From Psychrobacillus psychrodurans (GTDB taxonomy: Bacteria; Bacillota; Bacilli; Bacillales_A; Planococcaceae), in the NCBI GenBank assembly GCA_900114885.1, contig FOUN01000003.1, forward strand, positions 248,001 through 312,000: a stretch of DNA of 64,000 bases, in the 5' to 3' direction. Position numbers and translations under genes: made by a program. The notes beneath the pieces are model-generated. The model was not told the DNA's origin. It made no database searches and was given only the letters and a program-made list of their open reading frames with translations. Shown here piece by piece: positions 15,895-25,210 of the stretch; position 1 is the stretch's first letter; each line of letters opens with the position of its first letter.

Positions 15895-16839
15895 ATGGAG
15901 CAGTACCTTACTTTGTGCAAACATATTATTAAAAATGGCGTTGAAAAAGGAGATCGAACTGGAACTGGTACGAAAAGTGTCTTCGGCTATCAAATGCGGT
16001 TTGACTTATCAGAAGGTTTTCCCCTACTTACAACGAAAAAAACGGCATTCCGTTTAGTGGCAACCGAGCTACTATGGTTTATAAAAGGTGATACAAATGT
16101 GAAAACTCTTATTCAGGCAAATAATCATATTTGGGATGAGTGGGCATTTGAAAAATGGGTAAACAGTGAAGAATATACAGGTCCTGATATGACGAATTTT
16201 GGAGTGCGGGCAGCAAAAGACCCTGATTTTAAGGATGTTGTGCAGAAACAAATGGATATATTTTGTGAAAAAATCTTAACTGATGATGTATTTGCAGATA
16301 AGTTCGGTGACTTAGGTCCCGTTTACGGGCGTCAATGGAGATCCTGGCCGTCAAAGGATGGACAAACAATCGATCAATTACGAAATGTCATTGAGCAAAT
16401 ACAGAAAAATCCTGACTCTAGAAGACATATAATCACTGCATGGAACCCAGCAGAAGTAGATGAAATGGCTTTACCTCCATGTCACTCCTTTATGCAATTT
16501 TACGTGGCAAATGGGAAGCTATCCTGTCAGCTTTATCAGCGGAGTGCGGATGTGTTTTTGGGTGTTCCCTTTAACATTGCCTCTTATGCTTTATTAACTC
16601 ATTTAATAGCAAAAGAATGCCAATTAGAAGTCGGAGAATTTGTCCATACTTTAGGGGACGCTCATTTATATATAAATCACATGGACCAGGTTACAACGCA
16701 ATTAGAAAGAGACCCACGTGCATTGCCACAATTGTTATTAAATGACCAAAAAGAATCTATTTTTGATTTGGAAATAGAAGACATTAAATTAGAAGGATAT
16801 GATCCACATCCTCGAATTAAGGCACCAATTGCTGTTTAA
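15895..16839 (+). CDS. thyA: Thymidylate synthase (ThyA)
   Basis: A 314-residue folate-dependent thymidylate synthase that methylates dUMP to dTMP using methylene-tetrahydrofolate. The catalytic cysteine is in [11 protein letters not shown] (about residue 194), the phosphate-binding arginines in DSRRHI, and the folate/dUMP region in [14 protein letters not shown]. The extra about 50 residues near 85-135 are the insertion typical of the longer Staphylococcus/Lactobacillus-type ThyA. AGAGGG supports the ATG. dfrA follows 21 bases downstream, which keeps folate regeneration and dTMP synthesis in one operon. Confidence 0.97.
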   Translation: MEQYLTLCKHIIKNGVEKGDRTGTGTKSVFGYQMRFDLSEGFPLLTTKKTAFRLVATELLWFIKGDTNVKTLIQANNHIWDEWAFEKWVNSEEYTGPDMTNFGVRAAKDPDFKDVVQKQMDIFCEKILTDDVFADKFGDLGPVYGRQWRSWPSKDGQTIDQLRNVIEQIQKNPDSRRHIITAWNPAEVDEMALPPCHSFMQFYVANGKLSCQLYQRSADVFLGVPFNIASYALLTHLIAKECQLEVGEFVHTLGDAHLYINHMDQVTTQLERDPRALPQLLLNDQKESIFDLEIEDIKLEGYDPHPRIKAPIAV

Positions 16840-16860
16840 ATAAGTTAAAGGAGGAAGCAC

Positions 16861-17352
16861 ATGATATCACTTATTGTTGCACATGATCCTAACAGAGTTA
16901 TCGGGTTTGAAAACAAAATGCCTTGGCATATTCCAGGGGACCTTGCTTATTTTAAAGCACAGACTATGGACAAGGCGATGGTAATGGGGAGAAAAACTTT
17001 CGAATCAATTGGAAGAGTATTACCTGGCCGTAAAAATATTATTGTAACAAGGAATGCAGATTATCAAGTAGAAGGCGCGGAGGTAGTGACAGATTTAGCG
17101 AAAGCCATTGAAATAGCTACAGCCTACCATGAGGAAGTAATGGTAATTGGCGGTGAACAAATTTTTCGTGCGATTTTGCCAAAAGCGGATAGACTTTATA
17201 TAACGTTTATTCAACAAACCTTTGAAGGAGATACCTATTTCCCATCATACAGTTATGATGAATGGGTGTTAGTAGACACAACCGCAGATATGCAAACTCC
17301 GGATGGTACTACGTATGTTTATTTGGTTTATGAAAGAAAGGTTAGTGAATAA
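16861..17352 (+). CDS. dfrA: Dihydrofolate reductase
   Basis: A 163-residue chromosomal dihydrofolate reductase, reducing dihydrofolate (the product of ThyA) with NADPH. The N-terminal VIGFENKMPWHIPGDLAYF holds the substrate-binding Asp27 and Trp22; MGRKTFESIG and VIGGEQIF are the NADPH-binding loops. AAAGGAGG precedes the ATG. The last 8 bases overlap the GTG start of the acyltransferase gene. Target of trimethoprim; I see no obvious acquired-resistance form. Confidence 0.97.
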   Translation: MISLIVAHDPNRVIGFENKMPWHIPGDLAYFKAQTMDKAMVMGRKTFESIGRVLPGRKNIIVTRNADYQVEGAEVVTDLAKAIEIATAYHEEVMVIGGEQIFRAILPKADRLYITFIQQTFEGDTYFPSYSYDEWVLVDTTADMQTPDGTTYVYLVYERKVSE

Positions 17353-18088
17353 GTTGTTTTCTTCTCTAAGAACTTTTGGTTTTTTATTTGGATATTTACC
17401 AGTTTCTTTACTTAAATATAAAAAAATAAAGGAACAAAAGAATATACTTTCAACTGAGCAATACGATCAACTTGTCCATAATGTACCAAAATTATGGGCA
17501 AGTGGAATTTTAAAAAGAACTAAAAGCCAGTTTACTTTAGAAGGAGAGGAATATCTTCCAAGTGGACCTGTGCTTTTTATTGCCAATCATGAAGGTAATT
17601 TCGATATTCCAAGCTTACTAGCTTATATTCCCAAGCCATTTGGGTTTATTTCAAAGATAGAAGTGAAAAAACTACCGATTATTTCGAAATGGATGGAAGA
17701 AATGAATTGTGTGTTCATAGATAGGTCAAATAGAAAGAGCGCTTATAAATCCATTGAAGATACAGCTACCCATTTACAGAATGGGCATTCTATTTTAATT
17801 TTTCCAGAAGGTACAAGAAGTAAGGGAAAAGAAATAGGTATTTTTAAATCTGGATTTGTCCGAATCGCAAAACAGGCGAGAGTTCCTATTGTTCCAATAG
17901 CGATATATGGGACTTCAAAAATTATGGAAAAAAATAATAATAAAATCTGTCCTGCAAACGTTCAAATTAGCATTTTACCTACATACACTATAGAGAGTAT
18001 TGACCAAAATGATACAAAGAAAATTATAGAGGATTTACATACTTCTATTGCTAGAAAAATTGAAATGATTAGAACCACTAGCAAATAG
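17345..18088 (+). CDS. ypkP: 1-acyl-glycerol-3-phosphate acyltransferase family (YpkP/PlsC)
   Basis: A 247-residue PlsC-family acyltransferase. The catalytic motif is NHEGNFD (about residue 79) and the glycerol-phosphate binding motif FPEGTRSKG. The start is taken as the GTG at 17345, inside the end of dfrA, because AAAGAAAGG lies just upstream; a longer frame from 17303 overlaps dfrA by 50 bases. The thy-dfrA-ypkP order is that of B. subtilis. Role is probably acyl transfer in phospholipid synthesis at the inner face of the membrane, possibly redundant with another PlsC elsewhere. Confidence 0.85.
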   Translation: MNKLFSSLRTFGFLFGYLPVSLLKYKKIKEQKNILSTEQYDQLVHNVPKLWASGILKRTKSQFTLEGEEYLPSGPVLFIANHEGNFDIPSLLAYIPKPFGFISKIEVKKLPIISKWMEEMNCVFIDRSNRKSAYKSIEDTATHLQNGHSILIFPEGTRSKGKEIGIFKSGFVRIAKQARVPIVPIAIYGTSKIMEKNNNKICPANVQISILPTYTIESIDQNDTKKIIEDLHTSIARKIEMIRTTSK

Positions 18089-18118
18089 TTTACAGAACAA
18101 CAGTATTCTTCTTATAAT
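18089..18118 (+). promoter_or_regulatory. Sigma-A-type promoter of the DegV gene
   Basis: TTTACA (18089-18094), an 18-base spacer and TATAAT (18113-18118), 30 bases before the ATG of the DegV-family gene. Confidence 0.6.
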
Positions 18119-18147
18119 AGTAGTAAGTAGGAAGGAAGGGATAGCAT

Positions 18148-18987
18148 ATGCCGAAAGTTCACATTGTAACTGACTCCACAGCGGACTTAACAACAGAATT
18201 GATTGAACAATACAATATAAATGTCATACCTTTAACCATTCAAATTGATGGCGAATCATTTATTGATGGGGTGGATATAAAAGCAGAAGAATTTTTAGAA
18301 AAAATGTCGATTGCTAAAGAATTACCAAAATCATCACAACCATCATCCGGGGTCTTTAAAGAATTATACGACGAGCTTGGAAAAGATGGTGATCAAGTTA
18401 TTTCTATACATATGACTGGTGGTATGAGTGGAACCGTAAAATCGGCACAGGCTGCTGCCGAGATGACAGAATCAGATGTTACAGTAATTGATTCCAAATT
18501 TATTTCCTTCGCGTTATCTTTCCAAGTTGAGGAAGCAGCTAAAATGGCTTCAAATGGCGAGACAAAAGAAGCAATCATTCAAAAAGTAGAAGATATTCGC
18601 CAAAAGACTGATTTGTTTGTCGTTGTAGATACTTTGGATAATCTCGTTAAAGGTGGTAGAATTGGTAAAGGTAAAGCAATGCTTGGTTCTTTACTCTCTA
18701 TTAAACCAATCGCAAGTTTAGCAGGTGGAGAGTATACACCAATTGCAAAAGTAAGAAGCCATAAACAAGTTGTCAATTACTTATTTGACCGATATATAGC
18801 AGATACAAAAGGAAAGGTTGTCAAAGCGGTTGGTATTTCTCATGCAAATGGATTTTCAATGGCTAAACCTTTGATGAACCTTATTAAGGAATCAGGTTTT
18901 CTTGACATCCAAGTTTCATTTACATCACCTGTTATAAGTACGCACACAGGACCTGGAGCTATTGGATTTATGTATACGACTGAATAG
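18148..18987 (+). CDS. DegV family fatty-acid-binding protein (FakB-like)
   Basis: A 279-residue DegV-fold protein. VTDSTADL at the N-terminus, SSQPSSGVF, HMTGGMSGT and a C-terminal STHTGPGAIGF are the four ligand-contact regions of the family. Members such as FakB of Staphylococcus bind a fatty acid and present it to the FakA kinase for use in phospholipid synthesis, which fits the acyltransferase gene directly upstream. Acyl preference cannot be read. GGAAGGGA precedes the ATG. Confidence 0.9.
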   Translation: MPKVHIVTDSTADLTTELIEQYNINVIPLTIQIDGESFIDGVDIKAEEFLEKMSIAKELPKSSQPSSGVFKELYDELGKDGDQVISIHMTGGMSGTVKSAQAAAEMTESDVTVIDSKFISFALSFQVEEAAKMASNGETKEAIIQKVEDIRQKTDLFVVVDTLDNLVKGGRIGKGKAMLGSLLSIKPIASLAGGEYTPIAKVRSHKQVVNYLFDRYIADTKGKVVKAVGISHANGFSMAKPLMNLIKESGFLDIQVSFTSPVISTHTGPGAIGFMYTTE

Positions 18988-18994
18988 ACAAAAG

Positions 18995-19030
18995 GCAGGC
19001 AGGGAGGAATACTTATCCCTGCTTTTGTTT
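18995..19030 (+). terminator. Terminator after the DegV gene
   Basis: GCAGGGA pairs with TCCCTGC and is followed by TTTTGTTTT. Confidence 0.75.
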
Positions 19031-19049
19031 TATCCAGATAGGCTAATCT

Positions 19050-19099
19050 AACAATCAGTGGGATGAAGGATCTCCAACTGGTTGAAGTTTCACTTTTTT
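19050..19099 (+). repeat. Hairpin element, copy 1
   Basis: CAATCAGTGGGA...TCTCCAACTGGTTG can fold into a hairpin and is followed directly by AAGTTTCACTTTTTT. A second copy at 52159-52204 has the same outer ends and tail but a different stem, so the fold is kept while the sequence changes. Here it lies just upstream of the ypmR-like gene. Confidence 0.6.
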
Positions 19100-19115
19100 A
19101 AAAAAGGGGTTTCTG

Positions 19116-19922
19116 ATGAAATATTTATTAATAGTTATTAGCGTTATTTTTCTAGTTGGATGTAATTCCAATGACCTGGTGGAAGTTAGTTTTTCGGAAA
19201 AACAGGAGGTTCTTTTTGAGGATTATGTCATTCCTTTTAAGTTTTTTCCAAGAACAATAGAAGTTGTTGGACTTGGGGATTCTTTGACACAAGGAGTAGG
19301 AGATGAATTAAAGAGAGAAGGTTATTTAGGACGTCTGCAGCAACATTTTTCACAATATAAAGGAATAGAAGACGTTCCATTAACCAATACTGCAAAAAGA
19401 GGACGTAGAAGCGATCAACTTTTAAAGATGTTAAAGGATGGAGAAATTGACCACCAAATACGAAAAGCCCATATCATTACCTTAACTATTGGTGGGAATG
19501 ACATTATGAAAGTTGTTAAGAAAGACTTGTTTAATCTTAAAGTAGAGGCTTTTGAAAAAGAATTAGGTAAATTTGAAAGGAACTATGATCAAATTATTCA
19601 GGAGATTCGGGAGATTAATAGTACTGCTCCGATTATCATAATGGGTTTATATAATCCTATTACAATTGTCACAGATGAAAAAAGTGAGTTTGACCTCATT
19701 TTAAATGATTGGAATGAAACCATACAGGAGATTGCTTATAGTGATAGCAATGCTTGTTATGTACCGATCGACCATCTTTTCGTAACTAATACTAATTTGG
19801 TTTACCACACTGATTTCTTCCATCCAAACAGTAAAGGTTATCAACTTGTGATTGAAGAAATAATTAGTTCTATGCAAGAATGTGGTTTAATAGATGCGGA
19901 TAGTAGGGAATTGTTGTTTTAA
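19116..19922 (+). CDS. ypmR: SGNH/GDSL lipase-like lipoprotein (YpmR)
   Basis: A 268-residue secreted esterase-fold lipoprotein. The signal peptide ends in a lipobox, LVGC (Cys about residue 16). SGNH motifs are in order: GLGDSLTQG (catalytic Ser), the Gly region, TIGGNDI (Asn), and DFFHPNSKG (Asp/His). Substrate unknown; family members hydrolyse esters at the cell surface. AAAAAGGGG precedes the ATG. It begins a ypmR-ypmS-msrA-msrB cluster with short gaps. Confidence 0.88.
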   Translation: MKYLLIVISVIFLVGCNSNDLVEVSFSEKQEVLFEDYVIPFKFFPRTIEVVGLGDSLTQGVGDELKREGYLGRLQQHFSQYKGIEDVPLTNTAKRGRRSDQLLKMLKDGEIDHQIRKAHIITLTIGGNDIMKVVKKDLFNLKVEAFEKELGKFERNYDQIIQEIREINSTAPIIIMGLYNPITIVTDEKSEFDLILNDWNETIQEIAYSDSNACYVPIDHLFVTNTNLVYHTDFFHPNSKGYQLVIEEIISSMQECGLIDADSRELLF

Positions 19923-19934
19923 GGAGTTGATGGA

Positions 19935-20507
19935 TTGAATAAATGGAAAATTGCATTTTTTATATTAGTAATAATTATTATCGGTAGTATTGGAACCTTC
20001 GTTTATTGGATAACAACTCCTGTAGAATCCGTTTGGATAGAGGAAGCTAACACGCCTCCAGAAGGGAATGTGTTAACTGTAAATGCAACAAAAGAGGATT
20101 TTCAAGCTATTGCAAATTCTTATATAAAAAAAGAGATAGGTGGAAAGCCTCTCCCACTTCAACTTACAGTTGATGATCAAATTGTTTTATCGTCAGAGTT
20201 TACTGTTTTTTCTATAAATTTACCAGTAAAAATGTTTTTTGAACCATATGTAGAAGAGAACGGGAATATTCGATTAGAGCAATCATCCGTTGAAATTGGA
20301 CCACAAAAAATGGAGCCTGAAATGATTTTAAAGCTATTGAGAGATTCAGTTGAACTTCCAAAATGGATGGTTGTAAACCCAGCAGAAGAAGAGGTCCTTA
20401 TTCAGTTGTCAGATATTCCGATGACCTCAGGTGTTCATGTCCGAGCAAAAGAGTTGAATTTAGCAGAGGATATCATTACGCTTGAAATTGTAATACCAAC
20501 AGAATAG
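19935..20507 (+). CDS. ypmS: YpmS family membrane-anchored protein (DUF2140)
   Basis: A 190-residue protein with one N-terminal membrane helix (about residues 6-26) and an extracytoplasmic beta-rich domain of the YpmS/DUF2140 type. TTG start at 19935, with AAGGAG upstream, 12 bases after ypmR. It contains the segment [20 protein letters not shown] and ends with TLEIVIPTE. Function is not established; it is regularly found next to the YpmR lipoprotein, suggesting they work together outside the membrane. Confidence 0.85.
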   Translation: MNKWKIAFFILVIIIIGSIGTFVYWITTPVESVWIEEANTPPEGNVLTVNATKEDFQAIANSYIKKEIGGKPLPLQLTVDDQIVLSSEFTVFSINLPVKMFFEPYVEENGNIRLEQSSVEIGPQKMEPEMILKLLRDSVELPKWMVVNPAEEEVLIQLSDIPMTSGVHVRAKELNLAEDIITLEIVIPTE

Positions 20508-20518
20508 GGGGCGAAACA

Positions 20519-21040
20519 ATGGAAAAAGCAACTTTTGCAGGCGGCTGTTTTTGGTGTATGGTAAAGCCTTTTGATTCGTACGATGGAATTGAAAAAGTGG
20601 TTTCTGGATATACGGGTGGACATGTACCTAATCCAACATACGAACAGGTTTGCTCCAATGCAACGGGACATTACGAAGCAGTACAAATCACTTTTGATCC
20701 AGCTGTATTTTCATATGATCGTTTATTAGAAATTTTTTGGCTCAATATAGATCCAACAGATGATAATGGCCAATTTTTTGACCGTGGTTCTTCTTATCAA
20801 ACGGCCATTTTTTATCATACAGAAGAGCAAAAAGAAAAAGCAATCGCCTCAAAGGATGCTTTAGATGCATCTGGCAGATTTAATGTTAAAATTGCTGTGA
20901 AAATACTACCGGCCGCTGAGTTTTATCCTGCGGAGGATTATCATCAAGATTATTATAAGAAAAACCCTGGCCACTATAATCGTTATTTCACGGGATCTGG
21001 TAGAGCTGCGTTTGTTGAAAGAATGAAGGAGGGGCAATAA
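20519..21040 (+). CDS. msrA: Peptide methionine-S-sulfoxide reductase MsrA
   Basis: A 173-residue MsrA that reduces the S-epimer of methionine sulfoxide in proteins. The catalytic motif GGCFWC is at residues 8-13 (nucleophile Cys10). Further family motifs are [27 protein letters not shown] and [13 protein letters not shown]. The stop abuts the msrB ATG (TAAATG). GGGGGCG precedes the ATG. A second MsrA lacking an msrB partner is encoded at 57085-57603. Confidence 0.95.
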   Translation: MEKATFAGGCFWCMVKPFDSYDGIEKVVSGYTGGHVPNPTYEQVCSNATGHYEAVQITFDPAVFSYDRLLEIFWLNIDPTDDNGQFFDRGSSYQTAIFYHTEEQKEKAIASKDALDASGRFNVKIAVKILPAAEFYPAEDYHQDYYKKNPGHYNRYFTGSGRAAFVERMKEGQ

Positions 21041-21451
21041 ATGAAAGAGAACTTAACTGAAATGCAATTTTATGTTACACAACAAAATGGTACAGAACCA
21101 CCGTTCCAAGGTGAGTATGATAAGCATTTTGATGAGGGAATATACGTAGATGTAGTATCTGGTAAACCTTTATTTCATTCAAAAGATAAATATGATGCTG
21201 GTTGCGGTTGGCCAAGTTTTACTCGTCCAATTGAGGAGCATGAGGTTTTAGAAAAATTTGATGATAGCCATGGTATGAGACGTGTTGAAGTACGAAGCAA
21301 AACAGCGGACTCTCATCTAGGCCACGTATTCCCAGATGGACCTAAGGAAGAAACAGGACTGCGCTACTGTATCAATTCCGCGGCACTACGTTTTGTACCT
21401 AAAGATAAATTGGAAGAAGAAGGCTATGAAGAGTATATCAAAATGTTCTAA
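21041..21451 (+). CDS. msrB: Peptide methionine-R-sulfoxide reductase MsrB
   Basis: A 136-residue MsrB that reduces the R-epimer, complementing MsrA. The resolving Cys lies in DAGCGWPSF and the catalytic Cys in [13 protein letters not shown] (about residue 119). The two CxxC zinc pairs found in many MsrB proteins are absent, as is usual in the shorter Bacillus form. ATG immediately follows the msrA stop, and GGAGGGG lies in the end of msrA. Confidence 0.95.
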   Translation: MKENLTEMQFYVTQQNGTEPPFQGEYDKHFDEGIYVDVVSGKPLFHSKDKYDAGCGWPSFTRPIEEHEVLEKFDDSHGMRRVEVRSKTADSHLGHVFPDGPKEETGLRYCINSAALRFVPKDKLEEEGYEEYIKMF

Positions 21452-21554
21452 TAGCTAATCGAGCGAACAATGGGTTTAGAGCACCACGAAAGAAAGTATA
21501 TTTTCTTTTATATCTGTGGATATAAAGAGAAATCACTAAATTAATAAAAGAAGT

Positions 21555-21587
21555 AGCTCACGAAATTGTATATTCGTGAGCTTTCTC
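21555..21587 (+). terminator. Terminator after msrB
   Basis: AGCTCACGAA (21555-21564) pairs with TTCGTGAGCT (21573-21582), then TTCTCT. Confidence 0.7.
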
Positions 21588-21802
21588 TATCAATTCTTTC
21601 ATTATACAAAATGTAATAATACAGTTACTAAAGATGTAGAAGTGCGTCGGACAAACAACTCCTATAAAATTACAATTACCACCATATCTCGGAAACGATC
21701 GATAGATGGAAGTTCTGATCGAAAGGGCGCTTGCCGATTTTTTATTTTGTATAATATTATAGAGCTTTTCAATTGAAAAATTCCTTTGTGATTATGTTAC
21801 GT
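21588..21802. other. Intergenic, no gene seen
   Basis: About 200 bases between the msrB terminator and the heptamer array. An open frame from 21576 has no ribosome binding site and starts inside the terminator region. Nothing else is recognised. Confidence 0.4.
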
Positions 21803-21913
21803 TACTTGCTTTGGCATAACGAATACTTGCGCTTTAAGTGAATTTACTTGCTGTACTCTTCGTATACTTGCCCTCACACTTACTTTACTTGCTCTTAAGG
21901 GCAATTTACTTGC
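21803..21913. repeat. Six TACTTGC heptamers at about 21-bp spacing
   Basis: TACTTGC begins at 21803, 21824, 21845, 21865, 21886 and 21907, that is at intervals of 21, 21, 20, 21 and 21 bases. The 13-14 bases between them are not conserved. The spacing equals two turns of B-DNA, so every copy faces the same side of the helix. It lies in the gap between msrB and the convergent chemoreceptor gene. Confidence 0.85.
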
Positions 21914-22042
21914 GAATCGGGAAAATTATCCATCAATTATTGTAATTCACTCAAAATTCATGCGAAAAACATAATTTTAAAGGATGTATTTCCTTGGATC
22001 TTCGTGCGAGAGTCTTCAAAAGTACTTGTTAAATATGCGATA

Positions 22043-22086
22043 AAAAATGGTTGGTCATGACGAAAGTCATAACCAACCATTTTATG
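22043..22086. terminator. Bidirectional terminator before the chemoreceptor 3' end
   Basis: AAAATGGTTGGTCATGAC pairs with GTCATAACCAACCATTTT around GAAA, with A- and T-rich flanks. It mainly serves the minus-strand chemoreceptor gene. Confidence 0.8.
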
Positions 22087-22096
22087 ATGATAGATT

Positions 22097-23962
22097 TTAT
22101 AGTTTAAACTCATTTACTACCTTACTTAATTCATCTGCTTGGTGGGATAATTCTACAGCAGACGCATTAATTTCTTGCATTGCAGCAGATCCTTGTTCTG
22201 CAGCAGCAGCAGAAGTTTCGGTGTTAGAAGCTGTATTCTCTGCAATTTGAGTTACTTCTATAAACGATGCGGCAACTTCCTGACTAAAGTTTAGCGTTTC
22301 TTCAATCTGTTTCACCATCTTATCAATAATAGAAATCGTTTCATTTGTTTGATTCATGATTTGGTCAAGAGAAGCATTCGTTTCATTTGCAACTTCCACT
22401 CCTCGTATTACACTTTCGACACCCTCGTGATTTTGTTTAACAATTGAAGTAACTTCTGACTGTATTGAAGTAACAATCCCTGTAACTTCTTTTGCTGCTT
22501 TCTGGGATTGTTCTGCCAGTTTTCTTACCTCATCTGCAACTACTGCAAAACCTCTACCATGTTCACCAGCACGAGCAGCTTCGATAGCAGCATTTAAAGC
22601 TAGTAAATTCGTTTGCTCTGCAATAGCTGTAATTGTTTTGATGATTGAGGTAATTTCAGTTGATTTGGTCCCAAGTGATTCAACAGTTTGAGTAGTATTT
22701 GCCATTGTTTCTTCGATACTCATCATGACATTTGAAGAATGCTGTACAGATTCTCCACCTTTTTGGGCTGCCTCAATCATATGGTCCGTAGCTTCTTTCA
22801 CTGATTGTGCGTCATTGTTTAAGTATCTTGTTGCTTCTTCTAATGAATTCATTTTTTGTATTGCTTCTGTCATGCTTCGTAATGTTTGATCACTTCCAGC
22901 AGCAATTTCATTCGTAGAATCAGCGATAGATTGTATTGTTAAAGCTGTTTCATCTGATGATGCCATCAATTCTTGACCACTGGCAGAAACATTCACTGTA
23001 AGTTCTCTGACTCTTCTTACAAGATCGGCAATTGATGTTATCAGGATATTTGTACTATTCGCAATCTCTGAAAATTCATCTTTAGATCTTACTTTCACTC
23101 GTCTCGTCAGATCACCACCAGCTTGTGCGATATCTAAGATGGATCGGTTAATAGCATTCGTACTGCGTTTAATCGAAAAGAACAAGAAAATACCGAAAGA
23201 TAAGGTTAGAACTACAGAGAAAACAGTTAGTGCTATAAATATCATTAGAGATGTGTTATTCTCTTTTTTCAATAAAGCAATCTGATTTGCATTATTCTTT
23301 TCAAGAAGTTCATTCATTGCAGCGATATGTACATCAACATAATTCATGGCAGTTTTACCGTTGCCAGTATTCACTAACTTTTGTGCTGACTCTATACCTT
23401 TTTCATCACGAATGCTGATAACTCGGTCAGAATATTGTAAATAAGTTGTAAAAAATTGGTCAATAGATTGTATTTTCTGTAACTCTTCTGGACGATTTTC
23501 GTATGTTTTGTATAGTTCTTTTATGTTTGTAATAGTTGAATCTTTATATTTTCTATAGCTTGCCATATAATTACTCTTACCAGTTATAATATAACTTTGT
23601 TCTGCATTAGCAAGCTGTGCAATCTCAGTTGCAATTTGATTTACCATCATCTGTTCTTTAATGTCCACATTAGTGAACTTCTCTAATGCTTGTTGAGCAG
23701 AAAACATTTTTGTAGACGTTAGGACGAGCATCGATATTAAAACAACAATAAGAACTGTAAAAATTATAAGAACTCGACCACGAATCGAATGCAGAAAATT
23801 TGCCTTGGCGGTACGGTTTAGATTTAGCTTTTTATCCTCCTTCTTAGACTTCTTAAATAGGAAGATAGGTTTGCTTCTTTTAGTTTTTCCTTCGTTCTTT
23901 TTACGGGTCTTTATTTTTGGGAAATTCATTGATTTTAAGTTTCTTGCAAAGTTTTTTCTCAA
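22097..23962 (-). CDS. Methyl-accepting chemotaxis protein with basic N-terminal tail
   Basis: About 621 residues from a TTG at 23960-23962, chosen because AAAGGA lies 9 bases upstream; a TTG at 23980 has no such site. Order: a very basic about 60-residue cytoplasmic tail ([17 protein letters not shown]), TM1 (about 65-85), a CHASE3-like helical sensor region, TM2 (about 240-265), HAMP, and a signalling domain with the conserved hairpin tip [21 protein letters not shown]. The tip binds CheA/CheW. The long charged tail ahead of TM1 is unusual for chemoreceptors. The ligand is unknown. No CheR-binding C-terminal peptide is evident. Confidence 0.88.
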   Translation of the reverse strand: MRKNFARNLKSMNFPKIKTRKKNEGKTKRSKPIFLFKKSKKEDKKLNLNRTAKANFLHSIRGRVLIIFTVLIVVLISMLVLTSTKMFSAQQALEKFTNVDIKEQMMVNQIATEIAQLANAEQSYIITGKSNYMASYRKYKDSTITNIKELYKTYENRPEELQKIQSIDQFFTTYLQYSDRVISIRDEKGIESAQKLVNTGNGKTAMNYVDVHIAAMNELLEKNNANQIALLKKENNTSLMIFIALTVFSVVLTLSFGIFLFFSIKRSTNAINRSILDIAQAGGDLTRRVKVRSKDEFSEIANSTNILITSIADLVRRVRELTVNVSASGQELMASSDETALTIQSIADSTNEIAAGSDQTLRSMTEAIQKMNSLEEATRYLNNDAQSVKEATDHMIEAAQKGGESVQHSSNVMMSIEETMANTTQTVESLGTKSTEITSIIKTITAIAEQTNLLALNAAIEAARAGEHGRGFAVVADEVRKLAEQSQKAAKEVTGIVTSIQSEVTSIVKQNHEGVESVIRGVEVANETNASLDQIMNQTNETISIIDKMVKQIEETLNFSQEVAASFIEVTQIAENTASNTETSAAAAEQGSAAMQEINASAVELSHQADELSKVVNEFKL

Positions 23963-24082
23963 CCATATCAATCCTTTCAATATGTCAAACTATTAACATT
24001 TTTAAGTTTACTTGTTTTAGTTTGAATTATCTACACTTTTTTGATTTTTATAAGTCTTCATGACTAAAGGAGGGTTATTTTT

Positions 24083-24304
24083 ATGCGACAATCGTTTTAT
24101 TTGTTTACTTTAAAATTCCGGGGAGGTCAAAAGGAAGATGAAAAGGTAAAATTCGCCAATAGTATGTTTAACCATCACGATTTTCCAAAGGCGGAAACTT
24201 CTTTTGATAAAATATCGTTATATATTGAGGAGCTTGCTGACCCGAATATGCCTGCAACGGTCTTTGATGAAATATGGGAGTATTATATAGAAGATTCAAA
24301 GTAG
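24083..24304 (+). CDS. yozE: YozE family protein (SAM-like fold)
   Basis: A 73-residue protein of the YozE_SAM_like family: SFYLFTLKFRG at the N-terminus and FDEIWEYYIED at the C-terminus are the family hallmarks. It is a small cytoplasmic helical protein with no known function. AAAGGAGGG precedes the ATG. It lies 71 bases before deoD and may be cotranscribed with it. Confidence 0.88.
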   Translation: MRQSFYLFTLKFRGGQKEDEKVKFANSMFNHHDFPKAETSFDKISLYIEELADPNMPATVFDEIWEYYIEDSK

Positions 24305-24375
24305 GTAGTTCATTGCAATTGAAGGAAAAAAACGGTATCATTAAGCCGAAACGTATAAGAAATGAGGTTATTTAA

Positions 24376-25080
24376 ATGAGTATTCATATTAGTGCAAAAA
24401 AAGGTGAAATTGCAGACACAATCTTACTTCCAGGAGATCCATTACGCGCAAAGTATATTGCTGAAACATTTTTAGAGGATGTAGTTCAATATAATGAGGT
24501 TCGTAATATGTTCGGATATACAGGGACATATAAAGGAAAAAGAATTTCTGTACAAGGTACGGGAATGGGTGTACCTTCTATATCTATTTATGTTCATGAA
24601 TTAATGAATGACTACGATGTACAAAAATTAATCCGTGTAGGAACTTGTGGAGCAATCCAAAAAGATGTAAAAGTTCGTGACGTAATTCTTGCTCAAAGTG
24701 CATCAACTGACTCTACATTAAATAAAGTGTTGTTGGATGATATTAGTTATGCACCAACAGCTGACTTTGACCTTTTATACAAAGCGTATAATGCAGGTAA
24801 AGAAGCTGGTCTAAACTTAAAAGTAGGTAACGTATTTACAGCAGATTTATTCTACAATGAAAACGCTCAAAATGAGAAATGGGCTGACTATGGTGTCCTT
24901 GCTGTAGAAATGGAATCAGCAGCTCTATATACACTTGCTGCGAAATTCGGTCGTCAAGCATTAGCTGTTTTAACAGTTAGTGATCATATAATCACAGGAG
25001 AAGCAACTTCTTCTGAGGAACGTCAAACAACGTTTAATGATATGATTGTTGTTGCATTAGAAGCAGCAATTCAAGACTAA
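24376..25080 (+). CDS. deoD: Purine nucleoside phosphorylase DeoD
   Basis: A 234-residue hexameric-type purine nucleoside phosphorylase, splitting purine (deoxy)nucleosides with phosphate for salvage. Phosphate-binding regions [13 protein letters not shown] and RVGTCGAIQ, the nucleoside-binding AVEMESAAL (Glu-Met-Glu), and the catalytic Asp in TVSDHI are all present. TGAGG lies before the ATG. Full family length. A strong hairpin terminator follows. Confidence 0.95.
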   Translation: MSIHISAKKGEIADTILLPGDPLRAKYIAETFLEDVVQYNEVRNMFGYTGTYKGKRISVQGTGMGVPSISIYVHELMNDYDVQKLIRVGTCGAIQKDVKVRDVILAQSASTDSTLNKVLLDDISYAPTADFDLLYKAYNAGKEAGLNLKVGNVFTADLFYNENAQNEKWADYGVLAVEMESAALYTLAAKFGRQALAVLTVSDHIITGEATSSEERQTTFNDMIVVALEAAIQD

Positions 25081-25092
25081 GAATATGATAAC

Positions 25093-25136
25093 AATTAAAA
25101 ATAGACTGTCATATATATGACAGTCTATTTTTAAAA
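25093..25136 (+). terminator. Terminator after deoD
   Basis: AAAAATAGACTGTCA pairs with TGACAGTCTATTTTT around a short AT loop. Confidence 0.85.
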
Positions 25137-25210
25137 TGAAACTATGTCTTAAAGTATTAAATACTACATATCATATTAAGGAAAGTTTTTTCTGAAAAGG
25201 GTGAAAGAAT

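Noticed and set aside
21576-21776. 66-residue frame after msrB
   Set aside because: It begins inside the terminator, has no ribosome binding site, and its composition is low-complexity.
21803-21913. Heptamer array as a CRISPR
   Set aside because: The repeated unit is only 7 bases and the spacers 13-14 bases, with no cas genes near; real CRISPR repeats are over 20 bases.
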